Assembly (NCBI GenBank): GCA_017694415.1
Contig: JADIMW010000008.1
Coordinates: forward strand, 1-44,897
Direction of reading: 5' to 3'
Length of the DNA stretch: 44,897 nt
Origin: Candidatus Caccoplasma merdipullorum
GTDB taxonomy: Bacteria; Bacteroidota; Bacteroidia; Bacteroidales; G3-4614
Within the stretch, counting starts at the first letter, position 1; every line of letters starts with the position of its first letter. The notes beneath the pieces were generated by a model that searched no databases, was not told where the DNA came from, and saw only the letters and a program-made list of their open reading frames with translations. This document shows, piece by piece, positions 17,096-25,561 of this stretch. The translations under genes and the position numbers were made by a program.

Positions 17096-17109
17096 AAAAA
17101 CGGAGAGTG

Positions 17110-18183
17110 TCAGATTCTTGAACAGCGCGACATCAGATAATTGTCGAAAACCACCATGGCTGCCATGGCCTCCACAACAGGCACGGCACGGGGCAACACG
17201 CACGGGTCGTGCCGCCCCCGCGTCATCACTTCGGCAGGGGCGCCGTCCACATCGAGCGTCTCAATCCGCTGCAACAACGTGGCAACAGGTTTGAACGCAA
17301 CTCGGAAGTATATATCCTCGCCGTTGGAGATACCCCCCTGGATACCTCCGGAATTATTGGTAACCGTTCCTATCTTCCCGTTTTTCACTACAAAACGGTC
17401 GTTCATCTCTGAGCCGCGATGCGCAACCCCTTCGAATCCCATACCGTACTCAAACCCCTTCACGGCATTTATACCGAGCATCGCACACCCGAGGGCAGCA
17501 TGCAGTTTGCCGAAAACAGGCTCGCCTATCCCGGCGGGGAGACCGCTTATAACACAAGTAACGACACCCCCTATCGTATCGCCGTCCTCCTTCACCCGCA
17601 GAATCAAATCGGCCATTCTTGCAGCAGCATCCATGTCGGGACACCGGACGGGATTGCTCTCGATAAGCGAAAAATCGTATTTCGTATAGTCGTTATCCAA
17701 CTTTATATCCCCCACCTGCGACGTATAGGCATTAATCTTTACGCCGAGGGAACGCAGAGCCAACTTGGCGAAAGCCCCTCCCACGCAACGCGATACCGTT
17801 TCGCGCGCCGACGAACGCCCTCCGCCGCGGTGGTCTCTCCTGCCGTACTTCTCGAAATAAGTGAAATCGGCATGGGACGGACGGAATATATTGCGCAGAT
17901 TGTCGTAATCGCCGCTTCGCATATTGCTGTTGTAAACGACGAAACCTATCGGTGTTCCCGTGGTAACCCCCTCGAAGACACCCGAAAGAATCTCCACGCA
18001 ATCCTCCTCGCGACGCTGTGTTACCAGAGCCGACTGTCCCGGCTTGCGACGGTCGAGTTCGCGTTGCACGAACTCCATATCCACAGGTACGCCCGCAGGC
18101 ATACCGTCTATCACACCGCCCACACCTTTGCCATGCGACTCGCCGAAAGTAGTCAATCTGAAAATATTTCCGAACGTATTCAT
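17110..18183 (-). CDS. aroC: Chorismate synthase
   Basis: 357 residues. Converts 5-enolpyruvylshikimate-3-phosphate to chorismate using reduced FMN. Conserved blocks: [20 protein letters not shown] at the N-terminus, [18 protein letters not shown] in the middle, and [20 protein letters not shown] near the end. It is the first gene of the long minus-strand unit that continues through the ABC importer to lpxB. Another shikimate-pathway gene, aroK, lies separately at 27730. Confidence 0.96.
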   Translation of the reverse strand: MNTFGNIFRLTTFGESHGKGVGGVIDGMPAGVPVDMEFVQRELDRRKPGQSALVTQRREEDCVEILSGVFEGVTTGTPIGFVVYNSNMRSGDYDNLRNIFRPSHADFTYFEKYGRRDHRGGGRSSARETVSRCVGGAFAKLALRSLGVKINAYTSQVGDIKLDNDYTKYDFSLIESNPVRCPDMDAAARMADLILRVKEDGDTIGGVVTCVISGLPAGIGEPVFGKLHAALGCAMLGINAVKGFEYGMGFEGVAHRGSEMNDRFVVKNGKIGTVTNNSGGIQGGISNGEDIYFRVAFKPVATLLQRIETLDVDGAPAEVMTRGRHDPCVLPRAVPVVEAMAAMVVFDNYLMSRCSRI

Positions 18184-18207
18184 TTACGGTAATGTTATAT
18201 AACTGTG

Positions 18208-18215
18208 CGAAGATA
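18208..18215 (-). promoter_or_regulatory. Possible -7 element of aroC
   Basis: TATCTTCG on the minus strand matches TAnnTTTG except for one base, 24 bp before the aroC start. Confidence 0.35.
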
Positions 18216-18375
18216 ATGAAATTTTGACTATCTTTACATAGGATATGGACGGGACGGCTATGCGGCAAGATAATTTTCAGCATTGCCGCCCCACCGCATA
18301 ACCGCCATGCGATTATTACAAAGCAGGGACATATCCGCGACAAAGCATTTCACAAACCGCAAAAATATCGACAAT

Positions 18376-18924
18376 ATGAAAAAGAGTTTTGTATTTATGG
18401 CCGAAGGATTCGAAGAGATAGAGGCCTTGACCGTAGTAGATATGCTAAGGAGAGCAGCCATGCCGGTAAGCATGGTTTCCATAACCGACGAATACGATGT
18501 ACAGGGAGCGCACGGAGTAACCATACTTGCAGACGAAACGATAAGCGAGGCCGACTTCTCGGATGCCGAATGGCTTATACTTCCGGGTGGGATGCCCGGC
18601 TCGTCCAATCTCGGAGCATGTGCTCCGCTTGCCGAGATTCTGAAAGCGCAAAACGAAGCGGGAGGCTACATAGCCGCAATTTGTGCCGCGCCGTTCGTTC
18701 TCGGGCAGAACGGCATACTCAAAGGGAAACGCGCCACATGCTATCCCGGTTTCGAAGACCGTCTTACAGGAGCCGAATACACCGCCGCACAAGTTGAACG
18801 CGACGGCAATATAATAACCGGCAACGGCCCGGCGCAAGCCATATCGTTTGCAGCGGCGATAATAGAGAAGAGTCTCGGAGCCCCCACGGCACGCCGCATT
18901 CTCGAAGGGATGATGCGCATATAG
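18376..18924 (+). CDS. DJ-1/PfpI (YajL-like) family protein
   Basis: 182 residues from MKKSFVFMAEGFEEIE. The nucleophile elbow YIAAICAAPFVLG contains the conserved Cys (103), and the Glu of AEGFEEIEA is the usual partner residue. The last part (ITGNGPAQAISFAAAIIE) is also typical. Members act in oxidative-stress protection and glyoxal or protein deglycation. The exact activity is uncertain. It stands alone, divergent from aroC and convergent with queF, with a terminator just downstream. The frame is open from 18283, but that extension is not conserved-looking. Confidence 0.9.
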   Translation: MKKSFVFMAEGFEEIEALTVVDMLRRAAMPVSMVSITDEYDVQGAHGVTILADETISEADFSDAEWLILPGGMPGSSNLGACAPLAEILKAQNEAGGYIAAICAAPFVLGQNGILKGKRATCYPGFEDRLTGAEYTAAQVERDGNIITGNGPAQAISFAAAIIEKSLGAPTARRILEGMMRI

Positions 18925-18949
18925 GCATCTGTCCGCGCCACAACACGAA

Positions 18950-18989
18950 AACCGTTCCGGCATCGCACAGCAAACCGGAACGGTTTTTT
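18950..18989. terminator. Bidirectional terminator between DJ-1 gene and queF
   Basis: An 11-bp stem AACCGTTCCGG/CCGGAACGGTT (18950-18960 with 18975-18985) with a 14-nt loop and six T on the plus strand; the minus strand also has a short T-run. Confidence 0.85.
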
Positions 18990-19046
18990 CCTTATATGCA
19001 CGGAGGGATTAACCACCCCGAGCCGTTTTTACAGACAAAACAGGTA

Positions 19047-19490
19047 TTAAAGTTGCAGCAGCGCATCGGCGGCAATATCGGCATAACGCGTGCCGGGCTT
19101 GCCGTATGCGGCGCGCGGATGTATGGCTATGCCCCCGCGTGCGGTAAACTCGCCCGTTACCTCGATAAACTTCGGCGACATCAGTTTAACCAAATCATCC
19201 ATGATAATATTCACGCACTCCTCGTGGAAAGCCCCGTGATTTCTGAAACTGAACAAATATATCTTCAAGCTCTTGCTCTCCACCAGATAGCGGTCGGGGA
19301 TATAGCGAATAACTATACGGGCAAAATCGGGCTGTCCCGTAATCGGGCAGAGCGACGTAAACTCCGGGCAGTTGAGTTTAACCATATAGTCGCGGTCGGG
19401 CGTCTTGTTCTCGAACGCCTCCAGATACTGAGGCGCATACTCGGTAGGATAATCGGTCTTGCTTCCGAGCAGCGTAAGTTTATGTTCCAT
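19047..19490 (-). CDS. queF: NADPH-dependent 7-cyano-7-deazaguanine reductase
   Basis: 147 residues, the short type I QueF. The active-site cysteine lies in [15 protein letters not shown], and the substrate/NADPH motif in [16 protein letters not shown]. It reduces preQ0 to preQ1 in queuosine tRNA-modification synthesis. It follows yhhQ after 2 nt and shares its promoter. Confidence 0.96.
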   Translation of the reverse strand: MEHKLTLLGSKTDYPTEYAPQYLEAFENKTPDRDYMVKLNCPEFTSLCPITGQPDFARIVIRYIPDRYLVESKSLKIYLFSFRNHGAFHEECVNIIMDDLVKLMSPKFIEVTGEFTARGGIAIHPRAAYGKPGTRYADIAADALLQL

Positions 19491-19492
19491 AA

Positions 19493-20173
19493 CTACAAGT
19501 CTCTTACATTAAGAATATTATATGATATGCTATTATCGTAAATATCACTCTTTTCGTACTTCTTCATCAGTTTTACCACACGTATCGTAACGGGCAGGAC
19601 GGCAATTTCGTAAAGCGTTTTTATCACAGCCTGCGCTATTATAAGGTTCAATATAGTCCTTTCGGGAAGAATTCCCCAGAAAGCAGCAGGGAAGAAAATC
19701 AGAGAATCGATACCTTCGCCGGCCAGCGTCGAAACGATAGCGCGGAGCGAAAACCGCCTGCCTTTGCTCGCCACTTTCATACGGCTCATTATATAAGCAT
19801 TGACAAACGACCCTGCTATAAATGCGACAAGACTCGCCAGCGTAATACGCGGCGTAACGGTAAATATCGCCTCGAAAGCCGCCTGTCCGCCCCACACGGG
19901 GTCGGGTGGCAACACTACTGCAATCCATGTAAAAATGGCGGCAATCAAGTTGGTGGCGAAGCCGAGCCATATTACCAGACGCGATTTCCTGTACCCCCAC
20001 ACCTCGACAATACAGTCGTTTATAATATAAGTAACCGGGAAAAGCATCAACCCTGCGGTAACAGTAAAGAAACCCGACCTTATTATTTTTACCTCGAGGA
20101 TATTTGCCAGAAGCAGGCAAGAACAGAAAATGACGCTCAACAACAAGAAGCGTACCGAGACATATCGATTCAT
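19493..20173 (-). CDS. yhhQ: Queuosine precursor transporter, YhhQ/VUT family
   Basis: 226-residue membrane protein with about six hydrophobic segments. Conserved acidic/polar residues occur in [13 protein letters not shown] and in [14 protein letters not shown]. The family imports preQ0/preQ1 (shown for E. coli YhhQ). Coupling to queF supports that role. The start at MNRYVSVRF is preferred to an upstream Met at 20200. Confidence 0.92.
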   Translation of the reverse strand: MNRYVSVRFLLLSVIFCSCLLLANILEVKIIRSGFFTVTAGLMLFPVTYIINDCIVEVWGYRKSRLVIWLGFATNLIAAIFTWIAVVLPPDPVWGGQAAFEAIFTVTPRITLASLVAFIAGSFVNAYIMSRMKVASKGRRFSLRAIVSTLAGEGIDSLIFFPAAFWGILPERTILNLIIAQAVIKTLYEIAVLPVTIRVVKLMKKYEKSDIYDNSISYNILNVRDL

Positions 20174-20278
20174 AACACTTGTTTTTAACGTGGTTATCAA
20201 CTACACGTGGCGCACCGCATACAAAAGCGGGCAACCGCAGCGGACAAGATAAAGGAAGCCCTTTGCCGTTCTATTTTG

Positions 20279-20310
20279 CAAAAGTACTAAAAGGAGAGGG
20301 TATAATCAAA
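20279..20310 (-). promoter_or_regulatory. Promoter of yhhQ-queF
   Basis: On the minus strand a TTTG -33 element (20310-20307) and TACTTTTG -7 element (20286-20279) are separated by 20 bp, an ideal Bacteroidetes promoter. It leaves an untranslated leader of about 100 nt; I saw no preQ1 riboswitch in it. Confidence 0.75.
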
Positions 20311-20429
20311 ACAAAAGTTTTGCTTCTGCCGAGCCGACATCTATTTTCGCTGCTTTGCGGCAAAGAGATTAAATCACTTCACCCGTTTACAACAATCCGG
20401 CAACAAAACAAAAGCAAGTACAAAAAAGG

Positions 20430-20479
20430 CAACAAAAAGAGAAGAGAGGCTGCGGCGCGACATCCGTACAGCCTCTCTT
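20430..20479 (-). terminator. Terminator after the exported-enzyme cassette
   Basis: An 11-bp stem AAGAGAGGCTG/CAGCCTCTCTT (20442-20452 with 20469-20479), followed on the minus strand by a U-rich tract. It is located 27 bp after the CMD-cupin stop codon. The rest of 20174-20505 holds only this hairpin and the yhhQ promoter. Confidence 0.8.
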
Positions 20480-20505
20480 CCGAGCGGTATAATCGTATGG
20501 CAGTA

Positions 20506-21324
20506 CTATTTACCGAGACGGTTGTACTCCTCGTCCGTTACAGGTTCCAGCCACTCGTTCGAAGTCGCTTCGCCCGGCACCTCGAATGCGAGGTGCGCAA
20601 ACCAGCAGTCGGCCGCCGCACCGTGCCAATGCTTTACGTTGGCAGGTATATGTATGACCGTTCCGGGCAGAATCTCCACAGCGGGTTTTCCCTCTTCCTG
20701 ATACCAGCCGCGCCCGGCAACGCCGACAAGCATCTGGCCTCCGCCGCTTGCGGCACGATGCACATGCCAGTTGTTGCGACAGCGGGGTTCGAACGTAACA
20801 TTCGCAATAGCGACCTGCTCGGTCGAGACAGGCGCAAGATAGCTGTTGCCTGTAAAATAACGGGCATAGGCCGTATTAGGCTCGCCGATGGGGAAAATCA
20901 TCTCGCGCTGGAAAGCCGCCTTTGCATCATCGCCGGCGACATCATCGTTCCACACCCCCTTTGCCAGACGAAAAGCCGCCCATGCCTTGGGCCAACCGGC
21001 ATAAAACCCGATATGTGTCAGAATCTCGGCTATCTCCGTACGGGTTATCCCGTTTTGCTTAGCCGATTGAAGATGATAAGTCAGCGAGCTGTCGGTAATT
21101 CCCTGGCTTATCAACGAGGTTATAGTAACCAGACTGCGGTCGCGAAGGCCGAGTTTATCCGTACGGCTCCACACCTCGCCAAAAAGGACATCATCGTTAA
21201 GCTCCGCGAATTTGGGTGCAAAATCGCCCAACTGGTCGCGTCCTGCCGTTTGTACAATCTTTTCCTGTGCCATGATTTCAAATGTTAAGATAGAGAATAA
21301 AGCTACTAAAAAAGTCTTGTTCAT
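20506..21324 (-). CDS. Exported carboxymuconolactone-decarboxylase/cupin fusion protein
   Basis: 272 residues. A hydrophobic N-terminus ending at MAQEK looks like a type I signal peptide. Residues about 35-125 are a CMD domain (SLVTITSLISQGITDSS, HIGFYAGWPKAW) lacking the CxxC pair of AhpD peroxidases. Residues about 150-250 are a cupin barrel with metal-type histidines (NWHVHRAA, HWHGAAAD). CMD proteins act on aromatic-derived lactones or as small oxidoreductases; the substrate is unknown. It is the last gene of a cassette with an ABM protein (7 nt upstream) and an amidohydrolase. Confidence 0.85.
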   Translation of the reverse strand: MNKTFLVALFSILTFEIMAQEKIVQTAGRDQLGDFAPKFAELNDDVLFGEVWSRTDKLGLRDRSLVTITSLISQGITDSSLTYHLQSAKQNGITRTEIAEILTHIGFYAGWPKAWAAFRLAKGVWNDDVAGDDAKAAFQREMIFPIGEPNTAYARYFTGNSYLAPVSTEQVAIANVTFEPRCRNNWHVHRAASGGGQMLVGVAGRGWYQEEGKPAVEILPGTVIHIPANVKHWHGAAADCWFAHLAFEVPGEATSNEWLEPVTDEEYNRLGK

Positions 21325-21331
21325 ATAGTTT

Positions 21332-21838
21332 TCATTTATATATAAAGTTACATATCTTGCTTGCAGGGTTAAGCGGTGTCTGGTCGGAAAGAATCAGACT
21401 CTTTACCATTTTCAGCGTACCGGTTTTGTAACGTCTGAAATGCTCCGATGCAATATGCTTATCGTAAGCCTCCCTGCTCGAATATATCTCCAGAATGGTT
21501 ATCTTGCAGGGGTTCTCTTTTTCGGCCACGGCATACATGGCTATAACTCCGGGTTCGGTACGCAGCGATATTTCGCCCACTTCCGTCGCATAACGGACAT
21601 ATTCATCCATATACCCGGGATATACCTCTATTTTGGAAAGCCTCACAATTGCATCGGGCGAAAGCGGAAGTTTGGCACATCCGACGGTTTCCGATACAGA
21701 ATCGGTACACGGTACTGTTCCGGCATTATTCTTTTCCATACTTGTTACATTTACACTTGCGGTTTGTGCCACCGCACCGTTTCCGGCCGGCATGAAAGCC
21801 AACAGGAGACAAACCGCACATGTAGCCAATCTTGTCAT
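21332..21838 (-). CDS. Exported antibiotic-biosynthesis-monooxygenase (ABM) fold protein
   Basis: 168 residues. The signal peptide spans roughly residues 1-25 (cleavage near AVAQTA). Residues 63-155 form one ABM/YgiN-type ferredoxin-like domain (IVRLSKIEVYPGYMDEY, EPGVIAMYAVAEKENP, EIYSSREAYDKHIAS). Cytoplasmic relatives oxidise quinols without cofactors or degrade heme. Export is unusual for the fold. It overlaps the amidohydrolase gene by 4 nt. Confidence 0.83.
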   Translation of the reverse strand: MTRLATCAVCLLLAFMPAGNGAVAQTASVNVTSMEKNNAGTVPCTDSVSETVGCAKLPLSPDAIVRLSKIEVYPGYMDEYVRYATEVGEISLRTEPGVIAMYAVAEKENPCKITILEIYSSREAYDKHIASEHFRRYKTGTLKMVKSLILSDQTPLNPASKICNFIYK

Positions 21839-22860
21839 TTCGTAAGTTCTTTATCTGTCCGGAACAGTCTCCGGGCATTTTTCCACAATATATCATCCGC
21901 ATAACGGGCAACGCGCCTGTCCCGACTCAACATACTGCGAAGCCGCTCCATATTCCCTACCAGAACTCCGACGGGCAGATACGGATAATCCGAGCCATAC
22001 AACAGATGCAACGGAGTTGTAACCGAAAGCAGAGCATCCATTACATCGGGAGTCAAACCGCCGGCAAGGTCGTAATAAAAATTTTTCAGGTTGTTGTCCC
22101 AGTCTATTGCAGGGACACCGCCTGCCGCCTCCATTACCCCGTAAACAGACTTCATGCGGGGAAGAGCCAAAGGCAGAAACGAGCCGCAATGAGGTATCAC
22201 GAACTTTATATTCCCGTAACGGGAAGGGACATTGCGTATAATCATGTTTACAACGGCACGTGTAGTCTCTGCGGGATATTCATATACAGCCAGCGGCGCA
22301 ACGGATATAATCGTTTCATTTACCGGAACGGGGCGGTGCGGATGCAGCACTACTACAGCCCCGCGCCTGTCCAAAACTTCCATAAGGGTATCGAGAGCCG
22401 CATCGCCGACATAAAGCCCACGGGTGTTGGTTGCTATCTTTATCCCGTCCGCACCAAGCGTATCGAGTGCATAAACAGCCTCTTTTACGGCAGCCTTCAC
22501 ATCGGGCAAAGGCAACGAAGCGCAAAAAAGGAACTTCCCGGGATATTTCGATTTAAGTATAGCACATTCCGTATTATATCTGCGCACAATTCCGCAGCAC
22601 TCGCCAATATCGCCGTAACAGGGGTGCGGAGCAGGCATTGACAACAAAGACGTCTGTATTCCGGCTTCATCCATAAACTTCAGGTGTTCGGACTCATTCC
22701 ATTCGGGAAGAGGGAAAGTCTCCTCTTCAGAAGCTCCGTGCCGCAACAAGAACTCCCTCAAAAAAGGGAAAATGTTGTGAGAATGCACATCTACCGCATT
22801 TTGAGCCATAGCTGTCGTACTAATCACACATGCCAATATAAGGAGCGATATTCTTTTCAT
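21835..22860 (-). CDS. Exported amidohydrolase (ACMSD-like metal-dependent hydrolase/decarboxylase)
   Basis: 341 residues. A type I signal peptide ends near TTAMAQ. The barrel keeps the amidohydrolase-2 metal ligands: HSH (26-28), a histidine in VVLHPHRPVP, the histidine in FVIPHCGSFLP and the aspartate in LYGSDYPYLP. Family members hydrolyse or decarboxylate aromatic-derived carboxylates. It is first in the three-gene cassette; a hairpin at 22874-22910 lies only 14 bp before its start codon, and no promoter of its own could be found. Confidence 0.87.
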   Translation of the reverse strand: MKRISLLILACVISTTAMAQNAVDVHSHNIFPFLREFLLRHGASEEETFPLPEWNESEHLKFMDEAGIQTSLLSMPAPHPCYGDIGECCGIVRRYNTECAILKSKYPGKFLFCASLPLPDVKAAVKEAVYALDTLGADGIKIATNTRGLYVGDAALDTLMEVLDRRGAVVVLHPHRPVPVNETIISVAPLAVYEYPAETTRAVVNMIIRNVPSRYGNIKFVIPHCGSFLPLALPRMKSVYGVMEAAGGVPAIDWDNNLKNFYYDLAGGLTPDVMDALLSVTTPLHLLYGSDYPYLPVGVLVGNMERLRSMLSRDRRVARYADDILWKNARRLFRTDKELTK

Positions 22861-22873
22861 TTACGATATTTGT

Positions 22874-22910
22874 AAAAACCCGATAATTTCCACGACATGT
22901 ATCGCGGGTT
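22874..22910 (-). terminator. Hairpin plus U-tract between the 77-residue gene and the amidohydrolase
   Basis: On the minus strand, AACCCGCGATA pairs with TATCGGGTT (two bulged bases) and is followed by UUUUU. It may end the short upstream transcript or act as an attenuator for the cassette. Confidence 0.55.
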
Positions 22911-22940
22911 ACCATATTTGCCCATAAAGACAAACACATG

Positions 22941-23174
22941 TCAAATCCCGCTTTTGCCTGCAAATGGCATACTCCGCATCAAGCCGCGCAACATCTCCAT
23001 TTCATTCTCTTCCAAACGCAAAAGCCTGTTTTTTGAATCAGGGTCGTCAATCAGCCCGTCCTGTACAAGAAACCAATCGACAATATTGTCGGCAGACGTA
23101 CGATAACGGTCGGCGAGAAACGTTACTATTTCATCTTCATACAACTCATGCGGAATATCAATCGGCATATTCAT
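22941..23174 (-). CDS. Conserved-looking small protein of unknown function (77 residues)
   Basis: I do not recognise a family. The protein is acidic and predicted helical: MPIDIPHELYEDEIVTFLA begins it, followed by RYRTSADNIVDWFLVQDG and a leucine/glutamate-rich C-terminal half. It has no signal peptide or membrane segment. A perfect -7 element lies 23 bp upstream and a terminator-like hairpin follows, which supports a real monocistronic gene. The second Met (23168) may be the true start. It sits between the exported-enzyme cassette and the divergent AraC regulator, so it could be part of their control, but nothing shows this directly. Confidence 0.65.
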   Translation of the reverse strand: MNMPIDIPHELYEDEIVTFLADRYRTSADNIVDWFLVQDGLIDDPDSKNRLLRLEENEMEMLRGLMRSMPFAGKSGI

Positions 23175-23196
23175 CGTTCAACACTTTTTCATAATG

Positions 23197-23204
23197 CAAA
23201 ATTA
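23197..23204 (-). promoter_or_regulatory. -7 element of the 77-residue gene
   Basis: TAATTTTG on the minus strand is an exact TAnnTTTG match; no clear -33 element. Confidence 0.55.
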
Positions 23205-23302
23205 CACAGGCATCCCCTCTCCCGGCTTAACAGTAAAGCGGTTGTATCTACCTTTTTTACTGATTTTTCGCGACATATACACAATCGTACGTCAAAATAC
23301 TA

Positions 23303-23310
23303 TATCTTTG
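23303..23310 (+). promoter_or_regulatory. -7 element of the AraC regulator gene
   Basis: TATCTTTG on the plus strand, 66 bp upstream of the ATG at 23376. Confidence 0.6.
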
Positions 23311-23375
23311 ACTTCGGCGATGCGCGATACAAGACAAAACATATATACACACAAACGGCAAAAAGAAAACCGCAC

Positions 23376-24281
23376 ATGGCAAACAAGATACTGAAAGTAA
23401 AAAACGTAAGCGATTACAGCCGGTACATCGGGCACTCCGACAATCACCCTCTTGTAAGCGTAATAGAATATGCAAACGTGTCGCCCGTGCGCCACAGCCT
23501 TAACAACTACGGCGTTTACGGAATCTTTTTCCACGACGAGGCAGATATAGACCTGTCGTACGGATGCGGCAAATACGACTACAACAAAGGGACGGTAATC
23601 TGCGTCGCGCCCGGCCAGATAGGAGGAAAGGAAGACAACGGCGAAGAGGTTATGCTGACGGGATGGGCATTGCTTTTTCATCCCGACCTGCTGCGCGGCA
23701 CGCATCTGGAAAAAAGCATAAGGAACTACACCTTTTTCGATTACCGTGTAAACGAAGCGTTGCACATGACCGACGAGGAACATGATATTTTCGTATCGCT
23801 TATGCGGCAGATACGCGACGAGACGGAAAAAAGGCACGACGAACAGCAGGATGCAATTATAAGAGGATACATCGAACTGGTGCTGAACTTCTGCCAGCGT
23901 TTCTACAACAGGCAGTTTATCACGCGCAAGCTGGAAAACTCCGATATACTGATGAAATTCAATTCGCTGTTGCGCGACTATTTCGAGAGCGGCCGGCAGA
24001 CCGTACACGGCATCCCCACCGTACAATACTGTGCCGACAAACTCTGCATGTCGCCCAACTATTTCGGCGATACGATAAAAAAAGCCACCGGCGATACGGC
24101 AAGCAACCACATACGGCAATACGTCGTACAGTTGGCAAAAAATCTGCTCGCCACCGGCGATACCATAACACAAGTAGCCGACAGACTCGGTTTCGAATAC
24201 CCCCAGCACCTCAGCCGCATGTTCAAGAACCATTGCGGATACACTCCGACAGAATACGTAAACCAATTGAGACGCAAATAA
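23376..24281 (+). CDS. AraC-family transcriptional regulator
   Basis: 301 residues from MANKILKVKNVSDY. The N-terminal half (about 1-180) is a cupin-like effector domain of the Bacteroidetes type. The C-terminal 100 residues carry two HTH motifs: VQYCADKLCMSPNYFGDTIK and ITQVADRLGFEYPQHLSRMF, ending in GYTPTEYVNQLR. The frame is open from 23148, but the upstream part is not conserved-looking and contains the promoter. It is divergent from the 77-residue gene and the exported cassette and is the obvious candidate to regulate them. Confidence 0.92.
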   Translation: MANKILKVKNVSDYSRYIGHSDNHPLVSVIEYANVSPVRHSLNNYGVYGIFFHDEADIDLSYGCGKYDYNKGTVICVAPGQIGGKEDNGEEVMLTGWALLFHPDLLRGTHLEKSIRNYTFFDYRVNEALHMTDEEHDIFVSLMRQIRDETEKRHDEQQDAIIRGYIELVLNFCQRFYNRQFITRKLENSDILMKFNSLLRDYFESGRQTVHGIPTVQYCADKLCMSPNYFGDTIKKATGDTASNHIRQYVVQLAKNLLATGDTITQVADRLGFEYPQHLSRMFKNHCGYTPTEYVNQLRRK

Positions 24282-24402
24282 GTGAGTAGGTAAGCGAAAG
24301 CGCAATCTGCACAACACCCCGGCCGCACGCACGGGACACCGTCATTTCGCCCGACACGGCCAACGGCCTCGGGTCGTTTGCGCACGCATCATGCAACAAA
24401 CT

Positions 24403-24451
24403 GAAAAAAAACAGAAAAGGATTCCCGACCATAAATATCGGAAACCCTTTT
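24403..24451 (-). terminator. Terminator downstream of korB
   Basis: A 14-bp stem (24415-24428 with 24438-24451) whose two imperfect positions are G-U wobbles only when read from the minus strand. It is followed by a U-rich tract, indicating that it serves korAB. It also lies after the convergent AraC gene. Confidence 0.7.
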
Positions 24452-24554
24452 CCTTATCGTTTCAACCTCTGTCTCCCTGACGGGCAGCAAACGAAGCCTT
24501 AAACCCGCTTCTGCTGCCAGAAAGAGAAATACGGTTGCGTTTTTTTAAAACAAA

Positions 24555-25559
24555 CTATTTAACCTCCCACGTCTCCTCGCTCAACAGCAAGTCGCGAAGG
24601 GTCTTTTTCGGATTCTTGCAACGAACGCTTTCAACCTGCTCCTTGACCTCTTCGTCATAAACCGGAGCTTCGGCGGCACGTATAACCCCAACAGCCAACG
24701 GCAGGGAGTGTCCGTCCATCATGGCCAGACGGTGGTGCAGGAAGTTGTCCTGCGTCGTGGCGTCGTGTACCAGAATATCATCCAGCGTTACGCCGTTCTC
24801 GCCAATCGTAACAGCCTTGAGTTGCAGGCCGTCGAGTACGAGCCCCTTGTTGTTGTCTTTGCCGAAGAGCATCTTCTCGCCCTGACGCAGGTGGATTGTA
24901 CGTTCGGCGCGGAATTCGCGGTCGGCAACGTATTTGTGTATCTGGTCGTTGAATATGACGCAGTTCTGGAGCACCTCTACCACGGCAGCGCCCTTATGAC
25001 GTCCGGCAGCAACCATAACCTCTTTCGATACCGCCAAATCGACATCGAGAGTACGGGCGAAGAAATGCCCTCTTGCGCCGAAAGTCAGTTCGGCGGGGAC
25101 AAACGGGTCTTCAACAGTTCCGTAAGGAGACGACTTGGTTATCGCTCCGCGGTCGCTCGTAGGAGAGTACTGACCTTTGGTCAAACCATATATCTTATTG
25201 TTGAACAACAGGATGTTAAGGTTTACGTTACGACGCAATGCGTGTATAAAGTGGTTACCGCCGATAGCGAGGCAGTCTCCGTCGCCGGTAGCCAGCCATA
25301 CGGTAAGGTCGGGGTTTGCCGTCTTCACACCTGTTGCTATTGCCGCTCCACGTCCGTGTATTGTATGGAAGCCGTATGTACCCATATAGTACGGAAGGCG
25401 GGAGGAACATCCGATACCCGATATTACCGCAATCTTGTGCGGGGGTATCCCCAACTCGGCCATTGCCTTCTGCAGCACGTTCACAATAGCGTGGTCGCCG
25501 CAACCGGGGCACCAACGGACATACTGGTCGCTCTTATAATCTTTTGCTGTATATTCCAT
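24555..25559 (-). CDS. korB: 2-oxoacid:ferredoxin oxidoreductase, beta subunit
   Basis: 334 residues. Thiamine diphosphate-binding subunit: the TPP motif begins at ATGDGDCLAIGGNH and ends near NNKIYGLTKGQ; RWCPGCGDHAI is the family N-terminal signature. With the alpha subunit it interconverts 2-oxoglutarate (most likely) and succinyl-CoA using ferredoxin. A pyruvate-type substrate is less likely but not excluded. It starts 2 nt after korA. No separate ferredoxin-like delta subunit is encoded here. Confidence 0.92.
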   Translation of the reverse strand: MEYTAKDYKSDQYVRWCPGCGDHAIVNVLQKAMAELGIPPHKIAVISGIGCSSRLPYYMGTYGFHTIHGRGAAIATGVKTANPDLTVWLATGDGDCLAIGGNHFIHALRRNVNLNILLFNNKIYGLTKGQYSPTSDRGAITKSSPYGTVEDPFVPAELTFGARGHFFARTLDVDLAVSKEVMVAAGRHKGAAVVEVLQNCVIFNDQIHKYVADREFRAERTIHLRQGEKMLFGKDNNKGLVLDGLQLKAVTIGENGVTLDDILVHDATTQDNFLHHRLAMMDGHSLPLAVGVIRAAEAPVYDEEVKEQVESVRCKNPKKTLRDLLLSEETWEVK

Positions 25560-25561
25560 AA

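Noticed and set aside
18283..18375. Extended N-terminus of the DJ-1 family protein
   Set aside because: The extra 31 residues are basic and unlike the family; the Met at 18376 starts the conserved fold directly.
20174..20280. preQ1 riboswitch in the yhhQ-queF leader
   Set aside because: No recognisable preQ1 aptamer or expression-platform hairpin could be traced in the leader.
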